Shown here: one piece after another, positions 34,285-40,990 of the stretch | Layout: the number at the start of each line of letters is the position of its first letter | Position numbering within the stretch: position 1 is the stretch's first letter | Origin: an uncultured Hungatella sp. | GTDB taxonomy: Bacteria; Bacillota; Clostridia; Lachnospirales; Lachnospiraceae | Length of the DNA: 64,000 nt | Assembly (NCBI GenBank): GCA_910585435.1 | Contig: CAJUEJ010000011.1 | Coordinates: 52,522-116,521, forward strand | Direction of reading: 5' to 3' | Program-made: the position numbers and the translations under genes | The notes under the pieces: model-generated | Told to the model about the DNA's origin: nothing | Seen by the model: only the letters and a program-made list of their open reading frames with translations | Databases searched by the model: none

Positions 34285-35901
34285 TTACGCATTGTCTTTT
34301 CCTATTAATTTCTTCAACTGAATTTCGAATCGATTAGCCACAGCCAGATCATCACTGTCCATGCGGGCAATTATCTCATTTCTCGCAGCATTTACAGCAG
34401 TTCCCAACGCTTTACCCAACCCTTGATTTTCTTTAAGATATATAGTCCTCATCCCCTCACGCAGAATACATTCATACTTACATATTACCTGTTGAATCTC
34501 TACCGGAACAGGTCCGTCTACTACCAATACGACTTCGTCAGGCCTTACAGTCTGATTAATGGTCACACTGGCTAAAGCATCATCAAACCATTTCGCATTG
34601 TCTTTCTTATAAACGCTCATAGCTACGGAAAACGGCGGATACTTCAAACCTGTATCCGGATATTCATTTTCAGGCTTTGATTCTCCTGTCCCGGCACTAT
34701 ACTCTGAACGCAGATATTGAAATAATTTTAATCTTATCTTATTTGGTATTATTACTTCTCCTCCAAATCTTATTGCTGTATTATAAAAAAAGCGCAGAAG
34801 ACTGATTTGTCTATTTTTCAACATATATTGTTGGAGGCGGGCTTCACTTATAAAATATCTCCATCCGCCCCGTCGTGTTGCCATCTCATCTCCTATTCGA
34901 ACATTAACCAATGTCTCAGGCACATTTACAAATATCTCCCCTGCCATAGCCATCCGTATCCATAAATAATAATCTTCATTGCAAAACCATTCTAAATACC
35001 CCCCTGCTTTTTCTACAGCAGATTTCCTAAACATAACTGTTACATGATTCATTGGACAACGCTTTTTCAAATATCTCTTAATTTCTTTGTCCTCTTCCGG
35101 AACTATCCGTTTACTGATAATATTCTCAGGGTTTCCTATAAACTCTGTGATTTGACCGCCTACTACATCTATTTTTCTATAATTATTAATAGCTTCTCCT
35201 CTTGCATTTCCATATTTCTTATTGACCTCATCTAACCTCTTGGCGTATTCCTCTTTACTGATCTTTCCCTCCCACAAAAGGTAATCCCCATAATCTAACG
35301 CCGTATCCATCCCCTCCATGGTAATCCCCTCATGCTTCATCAGTGCTTTCACCACTGTAGCAAATACAATCTTGAGATCATTTAAAAATGTAATATTTTT
35401 TATGTATTTTAAATCCCATTCCAGCTTCTCTTCCCAACTAATCCCATTTCTTCCATTAACTTGTGCAAGCCCTGATAGTCCGGGTACTACACTGTGCCGC
35501 ATACGTTGTCTATCTGTCATAAATACCATGTCTCTCACAAGCTGGGGACGTGGCCCAATAAGACTCATATCCCCCTTAAGAATATTAAAAATTTCTGGCA
35601 ATTCGTCTAAACTTGTCGCACGCAAAAAACTTCCAAACTTCCCCAGCCTCTGATCATCTGGCAGCAGTTCTCCTCTTTCATTTTTCTGATTGGACATGGT
35701 GCGGAACTTATATATTGTGAAAATCTTTTCATCTTTCCCCGGCCTTGGCTGTTTAAATAAAATTGGAGAACCAAGTTTAACCCTGACAAGTACCGCGATA
35801 ATGACATATAACCACGAAAAACAGATAGCCGCTAAAAGAGAGCAGACAATATCAAGGCTTCTTTTAACATAATTTTCATAAATCCCCTTTTTTTCCTGCA
35901 T
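34285..35901 (-). CDS. Initiating undecaprenyl-phosphate sugar transferase fused to a circularly permuted GT2 domain
   Basis: 538 residues from the ATG at 35901 (AAGGA upstream). Residues ~1-225 are a complete bacterial sugar transferase: VKRSLDIVCSLLAAICF (membrane helix), LFKQPRPGKDEKIFTIYKFR, SLDELPEIFNILKGDMSLIG and GPRP, then PGLSGLAQVNGRN. It moves a sugar-1-phosphate to undecaprenyl phosphate to start the unit. The rest is a GT2 domain in swapped order: the C-terminal half comes first (~245-400: IDVVGGQITEF, NHVTVMFRKSAVEKAGGY, NEDYYLWIRMAMAG), and the N-terminal half last (~422-538: FSVAMSVYKKDNAKWFDDAL, PDEVVLVVDGP, ARMDSDDLAVANRFEIQLKK). The two halves are complementary, with little loss. 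Whether the permuted domain folds is unknown; a rearrangement of tandem genes is the alternative. Confidence 0.85.
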   Translation of the reverse strand: MQEKKGIYENYVKRSLDIVCSLLAAICFSWLYVIIAVLVRVKLGSPILFKQPRPGKDEKIFTIYKFRTMSNQKNERGELLPDDQRLGKFGSFLRATSLDELPEIFNILKGDMSLIGPRPQLVRDMVFMTDRQRMRHSVVPGLSGLAQVNGRNGISWEEKLEWDLKYIKNITFLNDLKIVFATVVKALMKHEGITMEGMDTALDYGDYLLWEGKISKEEYAKRLDEVNKKYGNARGEAINNYRKIDVVGGQITEFIGNPENIISKRIVPEEDKEIKRYLKKRCPMNHVTVMFRKSAVEKAGGYLEWFCNEDYYLWIRMAMAGEIFVNVPETLVNVRIGDEMATRRGGWRYFISEARLQQYMLKNRQISLLRFFYNTAIRFGGEVIIPNKIRLKLFQYLRSEYSAGTGESKPENEYPDTGLKYPPFSVAMSVYKKDNAKWFDDALASVTINQTVRPDEVVLVVDGPVPVEIQQVICKYECILREGMRTIYLKENQGLGKALGTAVNAARNEIIARMDSDDLAVANRFEIQLKKLIGKDNA

Positions 35902-35925
35902 CTTATCCTTCCAAAATAAAATCAT

Positions 35926-37254
35926 TTAATCAAAGCAGTGCCGTATAATTTCTATAATCCTCCCCTGCTCGCTATCGCTCATCTTAATATCTGACGGCAG
36001 ACATACTCCGCGATTAAAAATATCTGCTCCCACATCAGAGTTCTTCTCAGCCTCGATATAGGCATTGCTGCATCCACGTCCTGATCCTTTCACAGTTACA
36101 AATCCGTTATTTCTGTAAATGCTCTGCATATGCAGCGGTTTCCATATAGGTCTGCCTTCGGCATTAAATAAGGACAGTGCTTCAAGGATCTCCGCTGGGC
36201 ATGACTTTCCTTTTTCACTTTCGTAGAGGACTTCCCTGTCCGATCTTTGCATCTTACACATATGATCTTTATCTATCATCAAACATGACAGCCAAAAATT
36301 AGGTTGACTATTTTTTTCGTCCCATGGATTCATCTGGACCGGCAAATCTGAAAATCCTTTTTGATACTTTTCATAAATCCGGGCCTTTCTTCCAATATGA
36401 TCTTCCAAAAATTCCATCTGTCCTCTCACCACCCCGGCTATCACATTGCTCATCCGGTAATTATATCCCAGTTCCTCATGCTGATACCACGGAGCTGCTT
36501 CCCGTGACTGTGTAGACCATTTGCGAACTTTATTGGCATCATAAAATCTATCTGTCAAAAACATTCCTCCAGATGAACCAGTGATTATCTTATTTCCGTT
36601 AAAAGAAAGGATTCCATAATCACCAAGACTTCCTGTCTGTCTTCCTTTATAAGTTGCTCCAAAACTCTCTGCTGCGTCTTCGATAAGCAAGGCATGATGA
36701 GCATTGCAAAGGGCTTTTATCTCATCAATTTTTCCTGGTGTCCCATATAAATGAGCAAGAACAACTAATTTCACATCCGGATATATCTCAAATGCACGTT
36801 CCAAAGCATCAGGGCTCATATTCCAGGTATCATACTCCGTATCTATAAAGACCGGTTCACCACCTTCATACACCACAGGATTAACCGTAGCATCAAAAGT
36901 CATATCAGAACAGAATACACGTACTCCCTTCAACGCCCCTCCTAATCCTAAACCGAAGGGTGTGCTTATACCGCTGGAACTTCCATAGAGTTTTTCTGCT
37001 GCCAATTTAACAGCAAGATGAATTGCTGCTGTTCCACAAGTCAAACCAACTGCATATTTTACCCCCACCTTCTCTTCTGCCAACTGTTCCAGCTTATCAA
37101 TGTTTTCCCCTACCGTACTCATCCAGTTGGTATTGTATGCCTCTTCCATATACTGTAGTTCTTTTCCATGCATAGTCGGTGATGATAGCCACACTTTTCT
37201 CTCAAATGGTTCGATTCCGTTAAATTTTCTTTCAAATTCTCTGTCTTTGGCCAT
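35926..37254 (-). CDS. DegT/DnrJ/EryC1/StrS aminotransferase
   Basis: 442 residues from the ATG at 37254 (AAGGGA 8 bases upstream; an open frame to 37287 is less likely). The N-terminus VWLSSPTMHGKELQYMEEAY and TCGTAAIHLAVKLA, the Asp in LLIEDAAESFGATYKG and the Schiff-base Lys222 in LSFNGNKIITGSSGGM mark an active sugar aminotransferase of the PglE/LegC-like branch, which usually makes a UDP-4-amino-4,6-dideoxy sugar. It is the first biosynthetic gene after the intrinsic terminator, next to the initiating transferase, so its product may be the first sugar of the repeat. Confidence 0.9.
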   Translation of the reverse strand: MAKDREFERKFNGIEPFERKVWLSSPTMHGKELQYMEEAYNTNWMSTVGENIDKLEQLAEEKVGVKYAVGLTCGTAAIHLAVKLAAEKLYGSSSGISTPFGLGLGGALKGVRVFCSDMTFDATVNPVVYEGGEPVFIDTEYDTWNMSPDALERAFEIYPDVKLVVLAHLYGTPGKIDEIKALCNAHHALLIEDAAESFGATYKGRQTGSLGDYGILSFNGNKIITGSSGGMFLTDRFYDANKVRKWSTQSREAAPWYQHEELGYNYRMSNVIAGVVRGQMEFLEDHIGRKARIYEKYQKGFSDLPVQMNPWDEKNSQPNFWLSCLMIDKDHMCKMQRSDREVLYESEKGKSCPAEILEALSLFNAEGRPIWKPLHMQSIYRNNGFVTVKGSGRGCSNAYIEAEKNSDVGADIFNRGVCLPSDIKMSDSEQGRIIEIIRHCFD

Positions 37255-37314
37255 GAAATAATTCCCTTTCTTCAAAACCAATTTCATACATCAAAATTCT
37301 TCTACTTTTTCTAA

Positions 37315-37340
37315 TAAAAAAGAGCGATATCTATCGCTCT
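37315..37340 (-). terminator. Intrinsic terminator between the LoaP-like gene and the biosynthesis genes
   Basis: On the minus strand, AGAGCGATA-GA-TATCGCTCT (9-bp perfect stem, 37321-37340) is followed by a T-run (37315-37320). It sits inside the operon, 28 bases after the LoaP-like gene and before the DegT gene, so transcripts must read through it to express the locus. This is a plausible target of the two NusG-type antiterminators upstream. Confidence 0.85.
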
Positions 37341-37368
37341 ATCTTAATTCTATATCTTACTCTCTTCT

Positions 37369-37875
37369 TCACTCCACTATTTCAATACCCATATGCAGTT
37401 TCACAGTTCTCCCTATAAACTCCAGCTGTATCACAATTTCTCTCCTGTGCAAATCCACTTTTATTGTATTCCCCATATAGTTCTTTAAAGGTCCATCCAA
37501 TATATAGACTTTTTTATTTTTATCAATCATAACTTTTGAAATAGATGTTATATGCTCTTTATTTCCTATTTCTCGGATTACGTTCCTTTCTTGGATATTT
37601 AGCGGGAAAAAATAATCTTTTTCTCTTCCAAGGAGCTTCGTTAATCTGGGAACTTGTTTTAATTTCTGATACAATTTCTCAGGTTTTTCTGAAACTACAA
37701 ACACATAACCATGGAACAATATCTCTTCCACCTTATTCCAAGAGCCATGAAACTTCTTCATTCGTTCCCTTTTTGGTATAAAGCACTCTTCCATATAATT
37801 GGAAGAAACCATCTTTCGAATCATATCGGCAGTCTCTTCTTCCTTGCCGCCAATGGTCTGTATCACATACCACAT
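37369..37875 (-). CDS. NusG-family specialised antiterminator (LoaP-like)
   Basis: 168 residues: N-terminal NGN domain beginning MWYVIQTIGGKEEETADMIR, with CFIPKRERMKKFHGSWNKVE and LFHGYVFV (hydrophobic RNA-polymerase-binding groove), and a C-terminal KOW domain (VYILDGPLKNYMGNTIKV). It matches the LoaP branch of NusG paralogs that promote read-through in long polysaccharide and antibiotic operons. An AGAGATG-type site precedes the ATG. Its position directly before a strong internal terminator supports processive antitermination of the downstream ~26 kb. Confidence 0.88.
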   Translation of the reverse strand: MWYVIQTIGGKEEETADMIRKMVSSNYMEECFIPKRERMKKFHGSWNKVEEILFHGYVFVVSEKPEKLYQKLKQVPRLTKLLGREKDYFFPLNIQERNVIREIGNKEHITSISKVMIDKNKKVYILDGPLKNYMGNTIKVDLHRREIVIQLEFIGRTVKLHMGIEIVE

Positions 37876-37910
37876 CTTTCATCTCTCCAATTCGGTGTCT
37901 CTGTCATTCT

Positions 37911-38088
37911 CTAAACAGTATTTTTAAATGAACATTTTTTATGCATTCCGAATACATCTGCCATTGAGGGTAGGCTCCGCCGTACCACAGGCTGAAATGA
38001 CAGTTCCACCTGTGATTTTCTTCTGCCGATATGACCATAAGCCCCAAATTCCTGTGCCAATGCTTCAGTAATTGGATTCTTACTCCTG
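37911..38088 (-). other. Open but startless reading frame between the NusG paralogs
   Basis: The minus strand carries ~59 codons with a protein-like composition (SKNPITEALAQEFGAYGHIG, then RRKSQVELSFQPVVRRSL and ADVFGMHKKC), ending at TAG 37911. An AGGAG lies at 38083-38087, but the codon expected to follow as start reads AAG, and no ATG/GTG/TTG is well placed. It could be a decayed small gene or the leader RNA of the LoaP-like gene; a CACAGG/CCTGTG stem lies within it. I do not recognise a family. Confidence 0.3.
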
Positions 38089-38089
38089 T

Positions 38090-38575
38090 TTACTTCTCTT
38101 TTTTGCAGATTTCTAATCCTACAATTATCCTTGTGTCTTTGCCTGCAAAAGGGACTTCAAGCTCTGCAATCCTCTTATGTCTATCTATCTTCCGAATCAG
38201 ATATTCCCGGCCTTTTAAGGGGCCATTGAGAACAACAGGAACTCCTCTTTTGATAATTCCCTTTGATATTTCAATTAGATTATCCTCGGAACACAATGAT
38301 TTCAAATAGGAGACACTGCATGGAATCAAAGAAATACTCGGATCCTCCTTAAGCTCTCTCTTCATCTTCATCGCTTTTGTCCCTGACAGAAAAATATATC
38401 CTGGCAAAAGTCTTCGTTTTTCCAGGTGCCAATCACCGCCGTAGCGCAGCATACGCTGATATTGAAAACAGATTATATCTTGTTGTTTTTGTTCCTCTGG
38501 CATTTCTTGGCATTTTTCAATATACTCCCTCTCATTTTCCTTCGGACACTTCAGTACATACCAGATTACCTTCAT
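38090..38575 (-). CDS. NusG-family antiterminator paralog, first gene of the polysaccharide locus
   Basis: 161 residues from the ATG at 38575 (an in-frame TTG at 38584 is the alternative). NGN domain MKVIWYVLKCPKENEREYIE, RRLLPGYIFLSG, and a C-terminal KOW (GVPVVLNGPLKGREYLIRKI). It is a second, diverged NusG paralog in tandem with the LoaP-like gene. Translation signals are odd: GAAGGAG directly abuts the ATG with no spacing, and the TTG has no clear site, so expression may be low or controlled. Upstream lies only the putative invertible segment. Such proteins load on RNA polymerase at a leader element and allow read-through. Confidence 0.82.
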   Translation of the reverse strand: MKVIWYVLKCPKENEREYIEKCQEMPEEQKQQDIICFQYQRMLRYGGDWHLEKRRLLPGYIFLSGTKAMKMKRELKEDPSISLIPCSVSYLKSLCSEDNLIEISKGIIKRGVPVVLNGPLKGREYLIRKIDRHKRIAELEVPFAGKDTRIIVGLEICKKEK

Positions 38576-38602
38576 CTCCTTCAACGATCTGTTAAAAAAG
38601 TA

Positions 38603-38623
38603 CGCTTAATATATAGTTAAGCG
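38603..38623. repeat. Left inverted repeat of the putative inverton
   Basis: Exact reverse complement of 38845-38865. In leftward transcription its stem is followed by TACTTTTTT, so it could also act as a weak terminator just before the first NusG-type gene. Confidence 0.85.
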
Positions 38624-38762
38624 AACGTTTTACATGATACCTAACAAAATCCCCTATGAATCCAAAAGGAATATTGTGTTCGAACATTTATATATCATGG
38701 GAATTTGATGAATTTTTTGCTTCTTTAGATAAAATTTCAGAAAAAACGGAAAGTTGATACAG

Positions 38763-38791
38763 TTGACATGCATCAGAAATGATGCTATAAT
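38763..38791 (+). promoter_or_regulatory. Perfect consensus promoter inside the putative inverton
   Basis: TTGACA (38763-38768), 17-bp spacer, TATAAT (38786-38791) with an extended TGC before the -10. It reads rightward into the terminator ~45 bases further on and then against a convergent glycosyltransferase gene, so in this orientation it can only make a short RNA of ~75 bases. Confidence 0.85.
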
Positions 38792-38835
38792 CAAAACCGT
38801 TAAAGAATAAAAGACTTTTTTAGATTTGTTTACAT

Positions 38836-38874
38836 AAAAAGTGTCGCTTAACTATATATTAAGCGACACTTTTT
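38836..38874. terminator. Bidirectional intrinsic terminator
   Basis: Perfect 15-bp arms (AAAAAGTGTCGCTTA at 38836-38850 and its complement at 38860-38874), 9-base loop, A-run on one side and T-run on the other. It abuts the stop codon of the glycosyltransferase gene (38875) and also stops the inverton promoter. Confidence 0.9.
38845..38865. repeat. Right inverted repeat of the putative inverton
   Basis: Exact reverse complement of 38603-38623. It is embedded in the terminator stem at 38836-38874. Confidence 0.85.
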
Positions 38875-39909
38875 TCATCTACACCCCCAAATCCCCCTCC
38901 TCAAAAAAACCGCAGCCCCCGCCCGCTTCCACCTTCTCCTGACATACACCAGCCATCCGCAGATATATATCCCGAACAGCTGAACAATCCATTTTAAAAT
39001 CAAAGGCTTCCAGGAAAGGGAATTCTTCATCATTCCTTTCTTTTTTATTATCTCCCGCCTCAGAATCCTCTTTTTCTCCCTATCTTTCTCCAGAATCAGG
39101 GATGGCAGCACGGAGTAAAAGGTTTTCGAAAATCCGTCCTGTGCCAGGGCCTTCAACTCTTTGTCCTTCACTCTGTCAAACAGCCTGATTCCTCTGTAGG
39201 ATGCATACAGTCTGTCCAGTTCATTCTGCACAGAAAAGGTCTGTGTGATGGATCCGGCCCGGCCGGCTGTGTAGTGGTATTCCACCCTGGGGATCGTACA
39301 GATCCGCTTGCACTTAAGAAGAAGCCTGGGAACCAGCAGGGCGTCCTCATAGTTTCTTCCCTCCTCAAACAACAGGCCTGTTTTTTCGAAAAATTCTCTG
39401 TCTATAATATATTTCCATGTGCACCAGGGATAACTCCCTTTTTCTGTGTATGCAATTTTTAAATACTCCTCTCCTTTCATCGGAGCGCTTTCATCCGCAC
39501 AGGCCAGTGGCTGATACACCCTGTTCTTCCTGTCCCTTTCATGAACCACATAGCCGAATTCATACATCTCCGCCTTTCCCTTGTGGGCCAGCTTCTCGCA
39601 TATTCTGTCCAGAAATCCGGTTTCAAGATAATCGTCCGGATCCAGAAACAGGATATAATTTCCCTTAAGCTTCTGCCGTATTCCATAGTTCCGTGCGGAG
39701 GACAGGCCTCCGTTCACTTTGTTGAAAAGCCGGAACTGCCGGGGATACTGTCTGACAAAGTCTTCGCATATTTTCCGGCTGTTGTCAGTGGAACCGTCAT
39801 TGACCAGTATGGCTTCATACTCTTCTGTCTTGTTGCACACAATACTGTCAAAGCACCGCCTTAGATACCCTTCTGTGTTGTATATAGGAATAATAATGCT
39901 TAATACCAT
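38875..39909 (-). CDS. GT2 glycosyltransferase (EpsJ-like)
   Basis: 344 residues. N-terminal GT-A domain: LSIIIPIYNTEGYLRRCFDS, ILVNDGSTDNSRKIC, LSSARNYGIRQKL and YILFLDPDDYLETGFL (DXD motif DPDD). C-terminal helices include KWIVQLFGIYICGWLVY. It has its own promoter (39949-39977) and a good GGAGG site, and ends at the terminator at 38836-38874, so it is a separate transcription unit from the polysaccharide operon. Codon use is closer to the chromosome than to the AT-rich locus. The acceptor is unknown. Confidence 0.88.
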   Translation of the reverse strand: MVLSIIIPIYNTEGYLRRCFDSIVCNKTEEYEAILVNDGSTDNSRKICEDFVRQYPRQFRLFNKVNGGLSSARNYGIRQKLKGNYILFLDPDDYLETGFLDRICEKLAHKGKAEMYEFGYVVHERDRKNRVYQPLACADESAPMKGEEYLKIAYTEKGSYPWCTWKYIIDREFFEKTGLLFEEGRNYEDALLVPRLLLKCKRICTIPRVEYHYTAGRAGSITQTFSVQNELDRLYASYRGIRLFDRVKDKELKALAQDGFSKTFYSVLPSLILEKDREKKRILRREIIKKKGMMKNSLSWKPLILKWIVQLFGIYICGWLVYVRRRWKRAGAAVFLRRGIWGCR

Positions 39910-39948
39910 AACGCCTCCGTCTGTTTCCGCCTCTTATCTTTCTGCAAA

Positions 39949-39977
39949 ATTATAGCACACAAAAATACCCCCGTCGA
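39949..39977 (-). promoter_or_regulatory. Promoter of the GT2 gene at 39909
   Basis: Minus strand: TATAAT (39949-39954) preceded by TGC (extended -10), 17-bp spacer, weak -35 TCGACG (39972-39977). Confidence 0.55.
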
Positions 39978-40008
39978 CTGGCCTGTTTATCAGTAGACCT
40001 TTTGTCTC

Positions 40009-40042
40009 CCTGACTTTTACAGTTTTAGCTGGAAAAGTCAGG
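40009..40042. repeat. Perfect 10-bp inverted repeat in a divergent intergenic region
   Basis: CCTGACTTTT (40009-40018) and AAAAGTCAGG (40033-40042), 14-base loop. It lies between two divergent promoters and has no T-run in either direction, so an operator or RNA structure is more likely than a terminator. Confidence 0.5.
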
Positions 40043-40094
40043 TCATCAAAGAAAACCAAGTCTGTTTTATTTTCTTTTATTTTGGCAAATGAGA

Positions 40095-40103
40095 TGCTAT
40101 AAT
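40095..40103 (+). promoter_or_regulatory. Extended -10 promoter of the methyltransferase gene
   Basis: TGC followed by TATAAT (40098-40103). No good -35 at 17-18 bp, so the extended -10 carries the recognition. Confidence 0.5.
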
Positions 40104-40157
40104 AGAGGCATTGATACATGAATGACTGATAAATCAGGAATACGAGAGGATATTACT

Positions 40158-40913
40158 GTGGAGAACAAAAAAATCATAGACACGAATAGACAATATTGGA
40201 ATGAACATGCTGACCTTTGGTTTGGGACAACGGCGCTGCCTGAATATGGCGTGAAATTTTTGACAGAGGATGAATTGCATTTCTTTAAAGATGTTTCCGG
40301 AAAAAAGGTATTGGAAATATGCTGTGGCAGCGGGCATTCATTAAAGTACCTTGCAGACAGAAAGGCCGGTGAACTCTGGGGTCTGGATCTGTCACAAAGA
40401 CAGCTTGAAAACGCGGATAAGCTATTAGCAGAAAGTGGATATACGGCAAAGCTTATCTGTTCCCCCATGGAAGCCGAAGCCGGCATTCCCCGGAACTATT
40501 TTGATTTTGTATATTCCATATATGGAATCGGCTGGGCCACGGATCTTCAGGGAGTCTTTGATAAGATTGCCTCCTATTTGAAGAAGGACGGAATATTCAT
40601 TTTCAGCTGGCATCATACCCTGAATTACTGCGTTTCGTGGTCATGTGCGGAGCGAAGAGAAATTATCGAGGATAACAGGCTTACTTTTAACAGAAGCTAT
40701 TTTGACGAGTCCTATTTTACAATGCCTGTTCATGACAGCCAGATTCTATTATGCAACCGGAAAATCTCCACTTATGTAAATGCATTGGCAAAGGCAGGAT
40801 TTGTGATTGAGCAAATGATTGAGCAAAATGACCGTATATCCATGGAGAATGCGGCGGATCTAAAGGCAAACATGGTGCCTGTTTCCATGTGCTTTAAGGC
40901 GAGGAAATTATAA
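40158..40913 (+). CDS. SAM-dependent class I methyltransferase
   Basis: 251 residues from a GTG at 40158, which has GAGAGGA seven bases upstream; an in-frame ATG at 40122 lacks a site. The Rossmann motif I is KVLEICCGSGHSLKYLA, with the acidic motif II GLDLSQRQLENA and motif IV FDFVYSIYGIGW. This is a Methyltransf_11/25-type enzyme for small molecules or macromolecules; the substrate cannot be told. Its own promoter lies just upstream, and no co-transcribed partner is evident except possibly the YfhO-type gene 77 bases downstream. Confidence 0.82.
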   Translation: MENKKIIDTNRQYWNEHADLWFGTTALPEYGVKFLTEDELHFFKDVSGKKVLEICCGSGHSLKYLADRKAGELWGLDLSQRQLENADKLLAESGYTAKLICSPMEAEAGIPRNYFDFVYSIYGIGWATDLQGVFDKIASYLKKDGIFIFSWHHTLNYCVSWSCAERREIIEDNRLTFNRSYFDESYFTMPVHDSQILLCNRKISTYVNALAKAGFVIEQMIEQNDRISMENAADLKANMVPVSMCFKARKL

Positions 40914-40990
40914 AAAGTGCAGGCAGTTTTCTCCACAGGCTCAAAAGCTCAAAAAGCAAATATATCCGTTCAAAATGCAAAGGTTGAATC

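Larger units (their letters stand above)
38603..38865. other. Putative invertible promoter segment (inverton), OFF orientation
   Basis: Bounded by identical 21-bp inverted repeats at 38603-38623 and 38845-38865, with imperfect extension on both sides (A-runs and AGTGT/AGTA outside, ACRCTTTT-like inside). Each repeat has 7-bp arms CGCTTAA and TTAAGCG around a 7-base AT-rich spacer, the design of a tyrosine-recombinase core site. The interior carries one strong promoter on the plus strand, pointing away from the polysaccharide operon. Inversion would place that promoter ~90 bases upstream of the first NusG-type gene, pointing into it. No comparable leftward promoter is visible. No recombinase gene is in the window. 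Inference from sequence design only. Confidence 0.65.
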
